Part shown: positions 18,215 to 26,734 of the stretch, in pieces
Layout of the letters: each line of letters begins with the position of its first letter
Position numbering within the stretch: position 1 is the stretch's first letter
DNA from: Alphaproteobacteria bacterium
Lineage (GTDB): Bacteria; Pseudomonadota; Alphaproteobacteria; UBA8366
Direction: 5' to 3'
NCBI GenBank assembly: GCA_028281325.1
Contig: JANQKC010000025.1
Coordinates: 24,782 to 88,781 of the forward strand
Length of the DNA: 64,000 nt
Translations under genes and position numbers: made by a program
Notes under the pieces: generated by a model
Seen by the model: the letters and a program-made list of their open reading frames with translations, nothing else
Told to the model about the DNA's origin: nothing
Database searches by the model: none

Positions 18215-18385
18215 CTACTTGGCCGGCTTGCTCGCCTCACGAAGGCACTGAGCCTTCAACTTTGCGTCCTGGATCTTGGCGCATTTGGCGCTCGCCTTGT
18301 CGCCACCGGCGGCAATGGCCGGGGCAGCGACCGGGCCAGCGATGAATGCGGAGAGGAACAGGACAGGAAGTACTTTGCGAATCAT
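18215..18385 (-). CDS. Small secreted protein with a Cys pair, unknown function
   Basis: A 56-residue ORF with AGGAG about 6 nt before its ATG and a good terminator behind it. Residues 1-25 are a clear Sec signal (MIRKVLPVLFLSAFIAGPVA then Ala-rich). The mature part of about 30 residues has two Cys (positions 35 and 48), many Lys and Ala, and ends ASKPAK. Cys spacing suggests an intramolecular disulfide in the periplasm. I do not recognise the family; PsiF-like repeats are only a loose resemblance. It stands 70 bp downstream of the PRC-barrel gene on the same strand. Confidence 0.7.
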   Translation of the reverse strand: MIRKVLPVLFLSAFIAGPVAAPAIAAGGDKASAKCAKIQDAKLKAQCLREASKPAK

Positions 18386-18455
18386 AGAATGCTCCTATGT
18401 AGAGAAAGTTGCGGGTTGGGACGTGCCGTCAGAAAGGTCCGTGTGCAAATTCACC

Positions 18456-18968
18456 CTAGAACAACGGATCTTCGTGTCGCCACTGGTCGGGCCGGTCGGT
18501 TCCCCGCGATACCGGAGCCCGGGCGTCGGATTTCAGGCGCGTGAGTTGCGCCTGGACGAGTTCTTCGCGCGTCAGGTCGATGCGGATCACCGTGACGTTC
18601 GCCCCCGAGACGGAAACGACTTCCGCGCGGTAGGGCGAGATCGGAACCGGCGATCCATCCATGTCGGTGGATTCCTTGAGGGCGATCAAAACCTGGGTGA
18701 CCTTGCCCTCGTTATCGATGATCAAGTCGTCCACCTGGCCGATGCGTTCGCCCGATAGGTTCAGGACGTAACTGCCGATCAGCCGATAGGCTTGGTAATA
18801 CAGTTGCGTGTCGTCACGGGCGGCGAGCTGTAGTCCGGTCGCGGCGCGCGGCGCGTCGACGGTGTTCGTCTCCATCACGCTGGGGGCCGCGACGGCGGAC
18901 CCTGCGCCGGCGGCGATCAACGCCAATGCTGCTATGTCGGTTCGGCTTGGCTTCTTCAGTAGTCGCAT
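18456..18968 (-). CDS. Exported PRC-barrel domain protein
   Basis: A 170-residue protein. Residues 1-28 look like a signal peptide (MRLLKKPSRTDIAALALIAA then AVAAP). Residues about 62-130 form a PRC barrel (YRLIGSYVLNLSGERIGQVD, DLIIDNEGKVTQVLIAL). The C-terminus is charged. Exported PRC-barrel proteins are common in alphaproteobacteria, often stress-associated, but no reaction is known. Its immediate upstream region is a 560-bp gene-free stretch shared with the ECF sigma gene. Confidence 0.75.
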   Translation of the reverse strand: MRLLKKPSRTDIAALALIAAGAGSAVAAPSVMETNTVDAPRAATGLQLAARDDTQLYYQAYRLIGSYVLNLSGERIGQVDDLIIDNEGKVTQVLIALKESTDMDGSPVPISPYRAEVVSVSGANVTVIRIDLTREELVQAQLTRLKSDARAPVSRGTDRPDQWRHEDPLF

Positions 18969-19532
18969 CGCTCGATACCTCGATACCCTGTACTCTTGCC
19001 ATTCGGTCGCGCCGCGTTCGAGTAACAGTGTCGATCGTGCAACGCGCTGTTCTTGACCACATAGACGGACTGCCGCCGCGGTTATTCCCGGACGAGTGCC
19101 GGAAATCCGGAAAATCTTAATTTTTGGTGAATTGCCATACCGTCACCGTCTTTGATCACGATGTCGCCGCATTTCCGTCCGAATTGCTGAACACGTTTGG
19201 AATAAATCCGCTTCAACGGCGTCTATGATTCTTGAAGCGCGTGTGTTCATGAACCGTGCGATGCGCAGACACAGAGAACCGGTTGAGAGAACCGACAATG
19301 GAAAATGTCAAAACGCGTCGAATGTTTGGTGGGAAGCGGCATGAACGCATGGAAGAGAGGGGGCACTTTGTTGTTTGGACGGAGTCAACAAACGGCGTCG
19401 ACCGTTCCGTACCGGACAATGCGGGAAGATTCGGTTTTGATCTTCGAGGGACTTGGCTGGGCGATGGACAACGCGTTTCGCCATTGCCGACGCGTCATTG
19501 GAACGCTCTTGCCGTTACAGGAGTACCTCAAC
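18969..19532. other. Divergent upstream region between PRC-barrel and ECF sigma genes
   Basis: About 560 bp. In-frame sequence upstream of the sigma start (from 19305) reads as coding only by chance and shows no sigma-factor features. The region must hold promoters for both neighbours. I could not fix a -35/-10 pair with confidence. Confidence 0.4.
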
Positions 19533-20042
19533 GTGCCGGAAACCGGTCCGACCCTCTCATTGCATGTCGCCTCTCTACGACGGTACGCTCAAGCGCTGTC
19601 GGGAAATCGCGAAGAAGCGGACGATCTCGTCCAGGAATGCCTGACCCGCGCGCTCGCACGGACGAAAGCGTGGAACGAAATCCGCAACATCCGCGCCTAT
19701 CTGTTTACGATCCTTCACAACGTTCATGTCGATCGCGTGATCCGAAGTCGGCGCCGTGGCACGGTCGTGCCGCTCGACGTGGTCGAGAACAAGCTGTCAT
19801 CCCAACCGAACCAGGAGAACAGCCTCCGCATCCGGGACTTGGAGCGCGCGCTCCGCATCCTGCCGGAAGACTATCGGCAGGTCGTTTTGCTCGTCGGGTT
19901 GGAAGGGATGAGTTACAGGGAAACCGCCGCAACGCTTGGAATTCCAGTCGGGACGGTAATGTCGCGTCTGTCGCGGGGGCGCGAGACCCTGCGCCAGTTG
20001 ATGGCGACTGAGTCCCACAGCAATCTGCGAATGGTAAAATGA
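19533..20042 (+). CDS. ECF-type RNA polymerase sigma factor 1
   Basis: A 169-residue sigma-70 of the ECF group. Region 2 is at residues about 10-75 (LSLHVASLRRYAQALSGNRE, ADDLVQECLTRAL, NIRAYLFTILHNVHVD) and region 4 at about 105-160 (LRILPEDYRQVVLLVGLEGM, YRETAATLGIPVGTVMSRL). GTG at 19533 is chosen because AGGAG lies 9 nt upstream and it gives the usual ECF length; the in-frame ATG at 19305 would add 76 unrelated residues. It overlaps the next gene by ATGA, so sigma and anti-sigma are coupled. The inducing signal is unknown. Confidence 0.85.
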   Translation: MPETGPTLSLHVASLRRYAQALSGNREEADDLVQECLTRALARTKAWNEIRNIRAYLFTILHNVHVDRVIRSRRRGTVVPLDVVENKLSSQPNQENSLRIRDLERALRILPEDYRQVVLLVGLEGMSYRETAATLGIPVGTVMSRLSRGRETLRQLMATESHSNLRMVK

Positions 20043-21160
20043 CCGATATCCATCGAACCGCCAATTCGTCGATCACCGACATCGATCTGCATGCCTATGT
20101 CGACGGCGAATTGACCGCCGCGCGCCGCGCCGAGGTCGAAGCCTATTTGGCCGACGCGCCGGACGCTGCCGAGCGCGTGGAAGAGTTTCGCGCGCTGACC
20201 TTGGCGTTGCATGCCCTCGGCGACGAGGCGGAAGCGTCCCGGAACCCCGAGATCGACGCGTTGACCGCGACGCTGGAGAAAACCATCGGCCGGCGGCGCC
20301 TTACCCAGCGATTGATGCGCGTGGCGGCGGTGTCCGCCTTCATCATCGCCGGGTTCGGCGCGTTCACGACCTATTCGGACCGGCAGGACACACCCGAAGA
20401 CCGCTTCGTTGCGTTCACCCAGCAGGCGACCGATGCGCATATCCTGTTCGCCGGCCGCATGGCCGAGCCGAAGGAAGTGCGCGGGGATGAGAGATCCCGG
20501 GTGGTTTCCTGGCTCTCGCAGCGGTTGACCGGCATTCCCTTGCGCGCGCCCGATCTGGCGCCTTTCGGCTACCGGCTCACCGTCGAGCGGATTCTGCCGT
20601 CGCGAAACGGGCCGGCGGCGCAATTGATGTACGAGCACGAGAAGGAGAAACGGCCGGTCACCTTGTTCATCGGCAAGAACCGGGATGCCGGACAGACCGC
20701 ATTCACTTATGTCCAGAATACGGATGTCGCCGTCTTCTACTGGCAGGACGGCCCGTTCGCCTATAGCTTGGCCGGCGGACTGGAACGGCAGCAGCTACTG
20801 GAACTCGCCGAAGAGATCAGCGCGCAATTGAACTCGGTGCCGCCGTTACCCAACGCGTTCGTGCAGCGGCCGCTGACCGACACCAAGCAGGCGGCGATCA
20901 TCGAGCCGCCCGCGCCGCCCATTACGGAAAAGATCGACGCGGTGCCGCAGACGACATCGGCAGAACCGATAACGGCGGCGCCTGCGGATAAGTCGATGAT
21001 TCAGCCGGTCTCGGATCCGCAGCCGTCCCTGCCGCAAAGCGGCGCGGCGAACGACAATGCGCCGGAGGCGACGCCGGATGCGGAAAAGACGCCGGCTCTG
21101 CCGACGCGTCCCGTACCGTCAACGGTACCGGCGGACGCAGAGGCGCCGAAGAATACGTGA
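20039..21160 (+). CDS. Membrane anti-sigma factor with long Pro/Ala-rich tail
   Basis: A 373-residue partner of ECF sigma 1, coupled by a 4-bp overlap. Residues about 10-75 form a RsiW/ChrR-like N-terminal helical domain (LHAYVDGELTAARRAEVEAY) without the zinc-binding HxxxCxxC of ZAS proteins. A single membrane helix lies at about 91-108. Residues about 120-265 form a folded extracytoplasmic domain. The last about 100 residues are Pro/Ala/Thr-rich and probably disordered. It should hold the sigma factor at the inner membrane until a periplasmic signal arrives. It converges with copA. Confidence 0.8.
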   Translation: MTDIHRTANSSITDIDLHAYVDGELTAARRAEVEAYLADAPDAAERVEEFRALTLALHALGDEAEASRNPEIDALTATLEKTIGRRRLTQRLMRVAAVSAFIIAGFGAFTTYSDRQDTPEDRFVAFTQQATDAHILFAGRMAEPKEVRGDERSRVVSWLSQRLTGIPLRAPDLAPFGYRLTVERILPSRNGPAAQLMYEHEKEKRPVTLFIGKNRDAGQTAFTYVQNTDVAVFYWQDGPFAYSLAGGLERQQLLELAEEISAQLNSVPPLPNAFVQRPLTDTKQAAIIEPPAPPITEKIDAVPQTTSAEPITAAPADKSMIQPVSDPQPSLPQSGAANDNAPEATPDAEKTPALPTRPVPSTVPADAEAPKNT

Positions 21161-21163
21161 TCG

Positions 21164-23368
21164 CTAACGGAGCGACAGGGTGCGGAGGCGCAGCGCGTTG
21201 CCGATGACCGAGACCGAACTCAGGCTCATGGCGACCGCCGCGATCATCGGATTCAACAGCATGCCCGTCAGCGGGTAAAGGATGCCCGCCGCGATCGGGA
21301 CGCCCAGGCTGTTGTAGACGAAGGCCAGGAACAGGTTCTGACGGATGTTGCGCATCGTGGCGGCGCTGAGATGGCGCGCCCGGACGATGCCGTTCAGGTC
21401 GCCTTTCACCAACGTCACATTCGCGCTCTCGATGGCGACATCCGTTCCCGTGCCCATCGCGATCCCGATATCGGCCTCGGCGAGGGCCGGGGCGTCGTTG
21501 ACGCCGTCGCCCGCCATCGCGACGCTGCGGCCTTCGGCGCGCAGACGACGGATAAGATCGCCTTTCTCCGACGGCAGGACGTTGGCATGGATCTCGTCGA
21601 TGGACAGCCGGCGCGCGACGCTTTGCGCGACCAGATCGTGATCGCCGGTCAGCATGACGATGCGCAACCCGTCCCGCCGCAGGGCATCGAGGGCGTCGGC
21701 CGTCGTGGATTTGATCGGGTCGGCAACGGCGATCGCGCCGGCGATTCGGTCCGCCTCTATGACGAAGACGACGGTCGCCCCGTTCCGGCGCGCGGTCTCG
21801 GCCCGGTCGGTCCATTGTACCGAAAGGGTCGGATTCTGCAGGAGTTTCTCGCTGCCGATGGCGATGCGCCGGCCGTCGAGCATGCCGCTGATGCCCTTGC
21901 CGGATTGGGCGGCGAAGTCGGCGGGATCGGTCAGCGCCAGGCCGCGGTCCCGAGCCGCGGTCACGATGGCGGTCGCGAGCGGATGCTCGCTCTGTTGTTC
22001 CAGACTGGCGGCGAGGGTCAGGACCGTGTCCGCGTCATACCCGTCCGCCGGGTCGATCTGCGTGACCGCCGGTCTGCCTTCCGTCAGCGTCCCGGTCTTG
22101 TCCAGAACGAGCGTGTCGATCTTTTCGAGACCTTCGAGCGCTTCCGCGTCGCGGATCAATACCCCGGCCTGTGCGCCACGGGCGACGCCGACCGTAATCG
22201 ACATCGGCGTGGCGAGCCCCAAGGCGCAGGGACAGGCGATGATGAGGACCGAAACCGCGGCGATCATCGCGTGGGTCAGCGCAGGCGCCGGGCCGATTGC
22301 CGTCCAAACGATGAACGCAACGATGGCCACGGCTATGACCGTCGGGACGAAATAGCCGGCGACCGTGTCGGCGATGCGCTGGATGGGTGCGCGGCTGCGT
22401 TGCGCCGTCGCGACGAGTTGGACGATCCGGGCCAGCATCGTGTCGCTACCCACATGATCGGCGGTCATCACGAAACTGCCCGTTGTGTTCAAGGTGCCGC
22501 CAATGACGGCGTCGCCGGGGGTCTTCGAAACGGGTGCGGCTTCGCCGGTTACCATCGCTTCGTCGACATTGCTACGGCCGTCAACCACATGACCGTCGAC
22601 CGGCACTTTCTCGCCCGGTCGGATACGCAGGCGGTCGCCGACCGCGACCGTTTCGAGGGGCACTGTCTCTTCGATGCCGGACTCCCGAATGACGGTGGCG
22701 GTTTCCGGGGCCAGTTTCATCAGCGACCGGATGGCCGCGCCGGTGCGGTCGCGGGCCCGTAGTTCCATGATCTGCCCCAACAACACCAGGACGATGATGA
22801 CGCCCGCCGCCTCGAAATAGACGTCGACCGTCTGCGCGGTGTTCCGGAAGGTGTCGGGGAATAGGCCCGGCGCAACCGTCGCGACCACGCTATAGCCGTA
22901 AGCGACCCCGGTGCCGATGGCGATCAGCGTGAACATGTTGAGGCTTCGGTTCACCACCGATGCCCAGCCGCGTGTGAAGAAGGGCAGGCCGCACCAAAGA
23001 ACGATCGGGGTGGCCAGGACGAACTGAATCCAATGGTTCATGCTTTGCGGCATGACGTCGTTCAGTCCCAAAAACGGCAGATGCGCCCCCATGCCCAGGA
23101 TGACCAACGGTACGCCCAAGATCGCGCCGACCCAAAACCGTCGGCTGAAATCGACATACTCGGGGTTCGGGCCGGTCTCGGCGGTGATGTCCTCGGGCTC
23201 GAGCGCCATGCCGCACTCCGGGCAGTCGCCGGGGCCGATTTGCCGGACCTTCGGATGCATCGGGCAGGTGTAGATCGCGCCCGGATCGACCGTCGCGGTC
23301 TCCACGGACATGCCGCAGACCGGATCACGACCGGTCATTTGCGCCTCGCGGTGGCTCGATGCATCCAT
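21164..23368 (-). CDS. copA: Copper-exporting P1B-type ATPase
   Basis: A 734-residue inner-membrane pump. The start at 23368 (MDASS, GGGAG upstream) is preferred over the in-frame start 49 codons earlier, which would run into the promoter. The N-terminus carries DPVCGM and CPMHP/CPECGM metal-binding motifs instead of a classical HMA. The transmembrane metal site is CPCALG. Phosphorylation motif DKTGTLTEG, hinge GDGVNDAPAL and the HP motif SEHPLA are present. Cu(I) is the expected substrate. A MerR-type promoter lies directly upstream (23405-23436), and a MerR-family gene is divergent. It converges with the anti-sigma gene (4-base gap). Confidence 0.93.
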   Translation of the reverse strand: MDASSHREAQMTGRDPVCGMSVETATVDPGAIYTCPMHPKVRQIGPGDCPECGMALEPEDITAETGPNPEYVDFSRRFWVGAILGVPLVILGMGAHLPFLGLNDVMPQSMNHWIQFVLATPIVLWCGLPFFTRGWASVVNRSLNMFTLIAIGTGVAYGYSVVATVAPGLFPDTFRNTAQTVDVYFEAAGVIIVLVLLGQIMELRARDRTGAAIRSLMKLAPETATVIRESGIEETVPLETVAVGDRLRIRPGEKVPVDGHVVDGRSNVDEAMVTGEAAPVSKTPGDAVIGGTLNTTGSFVMTADHVGSDTMLARIVQLVATAQRSRAPIQRIADTVAGYFVPTVIAVAIVAFIVWTAIGPAPALTHAMIAAVSVLIIACPCALGLATPMSITVGVARGAQAGVLIRDAEALEGLEKIDTLVLDKTGTLTEGRPAVTQIDPADGYDADTVLTLAASLEQQSEHPLATAIVTAARDRGLALTDPADFAAQSGKGISGMLDGRRIAIGSEKLLQNPTLSVQWTDRAETARRNGATVVFVIEADRIAGAIAVADPIKSTTADALDALRRDGLRIVMLTGDHDLVAQSVARRLSIDEIHANVLPSEKGDLIRRLRAEGRSVAMAGDGVNDAPALAEADIGIAMGTGTDVAIESANVTLVKGDLNGIVRARHLSAATMRNIRQNLFLAFVYNSLGVPIAAGILYPLTGMLLNPMIAAVAMSLSSVSVIGNALRLRTLSLR

Positions 23369-23404
23369 GCGGGAATTCGACTCCCAATAGGTTTTTGCTG
23401 AGCT

Positions 23405-23436
23405 ATAAATGGCCCTTCCAGTGACTAGAAGGTCAA
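23405..23436 (-). promoter_or_regulatory. MerR/CueR-type promoter of copA
   Basis: Read on the minus strand: -35 TTGACC, a long spacer of 20 bp and -10 ATTTAT, with the dyad CCTTCTAG-TCA-CTGGAAGG (7 of 8 paired positions) inside the spacer. An overlong 19-20 bp spacer over a CCTTC/GAAGG dyad is the hallmark of CueR-class sites. The -10 is 37 bp upstream of the chosen copA ATG. Confidence 0.7.
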
Positions 23437-23500
23437 GCGCTTTCGGGGGACGGAACGAACTCACGATCCCGAAAAATCGCGCACCGGGGGAAAATCCCTG

Positions 23501-23531
23501 TTGACCTGACCCCAAAGGCAGCCCCGATAAG
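23501..23531 (+). promoter_or_regulatory. Possible promoter of the MerR-ATPase gene
   Basis: TTGACC at 23501-23506 and GATAAG at 23526-23531 with a 19-bp spacer, 29 bp upstream of the gene. The fit is modest and no dyad is evident. Confidence 0.3.
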
Positions 23532-23559
23532 AATACGCAGTTTCCATTTGATGAGGTAA

Positions 23560-24597
23560 ATGATGACGTCTTCCGATGAATTCCTGAGCCCGTCCGAGGC
23601 TGCCGATAAGCTCGGCATTTCCGTCAAAGCCCTCCGTGTTTACGAGCAGCGCGGTTTAATCTTCCCGATGCGCACCGAAATCGGGTGGCGGGCCTATGGT
23701 CCGGATGCGATGCGCCGCGCCGCCGAGATCGTGGCGTTGCGGTCGCTTGGTTTCAGCCTGACGCAGATTGCGCGGGTGCTGAACGACGAGGCCGACGGGT
23801 TGGAGGAGGCATTGGCCGCCCATCAGGTGACATTGGAAAAGCGACTTCAAGAAATCGCCGAGACGGTGGGGCGAATCCGCAGCCTGCGCGACGGCCTCGC
23901 CGCCGGCCGCACGCCGACCGCCGGTGACTTGACCGGGTTACTATCGCAGACGCCCGATCCCGTTGCCGCCATCGACCTCCCGTGGCCGTGGGGCGGCGAG
24001 CGGTTCGTCCTGCGCGTTATCCGGCCGTTGAACTACATCATCGGCCCGTTGTTCAGCGGCAAGACCAAACTGGCGCAGCGGCTTGCCGAGACGCTGCCGA
24101 AGGCGGCTTTTCTCGGCCTGGACCGGCTGGCCGACGACGGCGCGGCGGTGCGGGCGCGGTTGGAAGCGGACAAAGATCTCAAGTCCCGCGTCGATCGGAT
24201 CTTGGGCTGGCTCGTCGAGGACGGCGCCGAGTCGTCGGATGCGCTGACCGCGCTTCTCGTTGCGCTCGAGGCCGATGGGCCGGGCGTCTGGGTGATCGAC
24301 ATGATCGAGCAAGGCCTGGATGAAGAGACCCAGCGTGCCCTCATCGCCTATCTACGCCGCCGGGGTGCGGACGCGACGCCGTTATTCCTGATCACCCGGT
24401 CTTGCGAAGTCCTGGATATGGCATCGGTTGGCCCGCACGAGTCGATCATCCTCTGCCCCGCCAACCACAGCGTGCCCACCTATGTTGCCCCGCATGTCGG
24501 CGCGCCGGGCTACGATTCGGTGATGAGCTGCCTTGCGCCGCCCGCGGTGCGCGCCCGGACCGAAGGCGTCATCGCGTGGCGGCCGGCGGCGGGGTGA
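23560..24597 (+). CDS. MerR-family regulator fused to an ABC-like ATPase domain
   Basis: A 345-residue protein. Residues about 8-80 are a MerR HTH and wing (LSPSEAADKLGISVKALRVY, RALRSLGFSLTQI-type region), followed by a coiled coil at about 80-112. The C-terminal 200 residues are not a usual MerR effector domain. They hold a Walker A (GPLFSGKT, 162-169), an ABC-like Walker B/D-loop region (GVWVIDMIEQGLDEETQRAL near 242) and a beta-strand resembling the H-loop strand (LFLITRSCEVLD). The usual Glu after Walker B is Met, and no LSGGQ is seen. The second ATG at 23563 fits the GAGG box better. CueR-type metal Cys pair is absent. It is divergent from copA. Confidence 0.8.
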   Translation: MMTSSDEFLSPSEAADKLGISVKALRVYEQRGLIFPMRTEIGWRAYGPDAMRRAAEIVALRSLGFSLTQIARVLNDEADGLEEALAAHQVTLEKRLQEIAETVGRIRSLRDGLAAGRTPTAGDLTGLLSQTPDPVAAIDLPWPWGGERFVLRVIRPLNYIIGPLFSGKTKLAQRLAETLPKAAFLGLDRLADDGAAVRARLEADKDLKSRVDRILGWLVEDGAESSDALTALLVALEADGPGVWVIDMIEQGLDEETQRALIAYLRRRGADATPLFLITRSCEVLDMASVGPHESIILCPANHSVPTYVAPHVGAPGYDSVMSCLAPPAVRARTEGVIAWRPAAG

Positions 24598-24697
24598 CGG
24601 TCGGCCGCGTGGGGCCGGCAACATCGCCACAGGAGAAAAGACGACGGCGCGCCGTCGCGGTACACTTCAGGCTCTCAAGCGTTGAAGGAACCGTGCC

Positions 24698-25723
24698 ATG
24701 CAGAACCGCCGCATCTATTTCGTTCAACCGCCCGACGGGCCCGTGACGCCGGCCTGTTATGACACGCGCGACGAGCCTGTGCCGGAACCGGAAGACGGCG
24801 ACGTTTTGGTGCGTAACATCTATCTGTCCTGCGATCCGTATATGCGCGGGCGGATGGGCAACACCGCGAACTATCCGGGGACGGGCGGGTTTAAGCTCGA
24901 CGCGGTGATCCCGTGCCGCGCGGTGGGGCAGGTCGCGGCCTCGCGGAACCCGAACTTCACCGAAGGGGATTTCGTCTGGGGCTTCCTCGGATGGGAACTC
25001 TATTCGCTGGCGAAGGGCGGCGGCGATCTGCGGGTGATCGACCCGTCGCTCGGCCCCATCTCGCACGCCATCACGGTCATCGGCATGCCCGGCCTGACGG
25101 CGCGAGTCGGCATCCTCGACATCGGCAAGCCGAAACCGGGCGAAACCGCTTTCATCTCCGCCGCCAGCGGCGCGGTGGGCAGCGTCGCCGGGCAGATCGC
25201 CAAGCAGGAAGGCTGCACCGTCATCGGCAGCGCCGGCAGCGACCGCAAAGTGCGGCATATCGTGGACGTGCTCGGCTTCGACGCCGCCTTCAATTACAAG
25301 ACCGTATCCTCGATCGGCGCGGCGCTGGACGCGCACTGCCCGAACGGCATCGACATCTATTTCGAGAATGTCGGCGGCGAAACTTTGGAGGCGGTGCTCG
25401 ACCGCATCAACCAGGGCGCGCGCATTCCCGTTTGCGGTCAGATTTCGCAATACGACAAAACGGAACGGTCCTTACCGAAGAACATCGGCAACGTGGAGGC
25501 CAAGGGCGCGGTGATGCGGAAGTTCAGCATCTACGATCACATGGACCAATACGACGCCTTCCTGCCCTGGATGTCCGAGCGCGTGAAGGACGGGCGGATC
25601 GTCTATGTCGAGGACATCGTCGACGGCTTCGACAACACCATCGACGCTTTCATCGGCATGATGCGGGGCGAGAATCTGGGCAAGCGCCTGGTCCGCGTCA
25701 GCGAGGACCCGACGCTTGGTTAA
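24698..25723 (+). CDS. NADP-dependent oxidoreductase, CurA/leukotriene-B4-dehydrogenase-like MDR
   Basis: A 341-residue medium-chain reductase without catalytic zinc. Features: N-terminal GroES-like fold (LSCDPYMRGRM near 45-55), Rossmann motif AASGAVGSVAGQIAK near 155-170, NADP-type loop GSAGSDRK near 180, and FENVGGE near 228. Members reduce the double bond of alpha,beta-unsaturated ketones or aldehydes. GAAGGA lies about 10 nt before the ATG. It converges with the amidohydrolase gene with a 4-base overlap. The physiological substrate is unknown. Confidence 0.87.
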   Translation: MQNRRIYFVQPPDGPVTPACYDTRDEPVPEPEDGDVLVRNIYLSCDPYMRGRMGNTANYPGTGGFKLDAVIPCRAVGQVAASRNPNFTEGDFVWGFLGWELYSLAKGGGDLRVIDPSLGPISHAITVIGMPGLTARVGILDIGKPKPGETAFISAASGAVGSVAGQIAKQEGCTVIGSAGSDRKVRHIVDVLGFDAAFNYKTVSSIGAALDAHCPNGIDIYFENVGGETLEAVLDRINQGARIPVCGQISQYDKTERSLPKNIGNVEAKGAVMRKFSIYDHMDQYDAFLPWMSERVKDGRIVYVEDIVDGFDNTIDAFIGMMRGENLGKRLVRVSEDPTLG

Positions 25724-26706
25724 TCACTCGATATTCCGAACAGTTTCGCGGCGGTTCCCCCCAAGATTTTCTCCTGGTCGGCGTCGCTTAGGCCGGATTC
25801 CCGGATCACCCTGGTCGGGGCCGGGTCGCCGATGGGGAAGGGATAGTCCGAGCCGAGCATCACCTTGTCCACGCCGACTTTGTTGCAGAGGTAACGCAGC
25901 GCGTCGGGTTGGAAGACCAAGCTGTCGAAATAGCAGTGCCGGAATCCCTCTTCCGGGTCGGCGTATTTGCCGGGGTTGGCGTCGTAGTTGCGGATCAGCC
26001 GGCCGAGCGCGAAGGGCAGGCCGCCGCCGCCGGTGCTGAGCACCGCCTTCATACCGCTGTATTTCACGAAATGGCCGGAGAACAGCAGCCGGGCGCAGGC
26101 GGTCGTCATGTCGTTGACCCGGACGATCGTGTTGACCAGGTCGGGGGCCTGGACACGCGGGTCGCGCAGGTCGAACACCGGGTGGATGACGATGACGGCG
26201 CCGCGGTCGGACGCTACCTCCCAGAACGGGTCCAGGTCCGGGTCGTCCAGGTTGCCGCCGTCGCCCTTCGGCTGCGCCGCGATCATCAGGCCGGGGAAAC
26301 CGGCGTCCATCGCCTCGTTCAGGACCGCGGCCGCGAGCTTGCCGTCTTGCATGGGCACGCTGGCGAGCGGCGTCAGGCGCGGCTGGTCCTTGGTCGCTTC
26401 CAGCAGATGCTCGTTGATCATGCGGCTCCACTCGGCCGCTTCCTCGGCCGGGAGGTCATAGCCGAACATGTCGAGCCAGCCGCCGTTGATCTGATGGTCG
26501 ATGTCGCGCTCGGTCATCCACTGCAGCCGGTTCTCGGTGTCGCGCAGGTTCGGCATGACCGGCCGCGTCGGCTTGCCGCCGGCGAAGGCGAGCTGGAACT
26601 TGCCGTCCTCGTGCAGCAGGTCGACCGACGGGAAGCGCCCGATATTCTTGAGCAGGGCGTCGAACATCTGCTGCGGGGCGAAATGGGCGTGGATATCGAT
26701 ATTCAT
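25720..26706 (-). CDS. Amidohydrolase-2 family metal-dependent hydrolase/decarboxylase (ACMSD-like)
   Basis: A 328-residue TIM-barrel enzyme. The N-terminal metal motif is HAH in MNIDIHAHF. HP in VIVIHPVF near residue 175 and Asp in MLGSDYPFPIG near 293 complete the expected metal site. The family includes ACMSD, gamma-resorcylate and 5-carboxyvanillate decarboxylases and related hydrolases. It starts 28 bp after the large hydroxylase subunit on the same strand, so it probably acts on the product of that hydroxylase pathway. Confidence 0.85.
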   Translation of the reverse strand: MNIDIHAHFAPQQMFDALLKNIGRFPSVDLLHEDGKFQLAFAGGKPTRPVMPNLRDTENRLQWMTERDIDHQINGGWLDMFGYDLPAEEAAEWSRMINEHLLEATKDQPRLTPLASVPMQDGKLAAAVLNEAMDAGFPGLMIAAQPKGDGGNLDDPDLDPFWEVASDRGAVIVIHPVFDLRDPRVQAPDLVNTIVRVNDMTTACARLLFSGHFVKYSGMKAVLSTGGGGLPFALGRLIRNYDANPGKYADPEEGFRHCYFDSLVFQPDALRYLCNKVGVDKVMLGSDYPFPIGDPAPTRVIRESGLSDADQEKILGGTAAKLFGISSD

Positions 26707-26734
26707 GGGTGTGCCTTCAAAGCAAGGAACGGGT

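Noticed and set aside
19305..19532. N-terminal extension of ECF sigma 1
   Set aside because: The extra 76 residues have no sigma features, and a GTG at 19533 has a good ribosome site.
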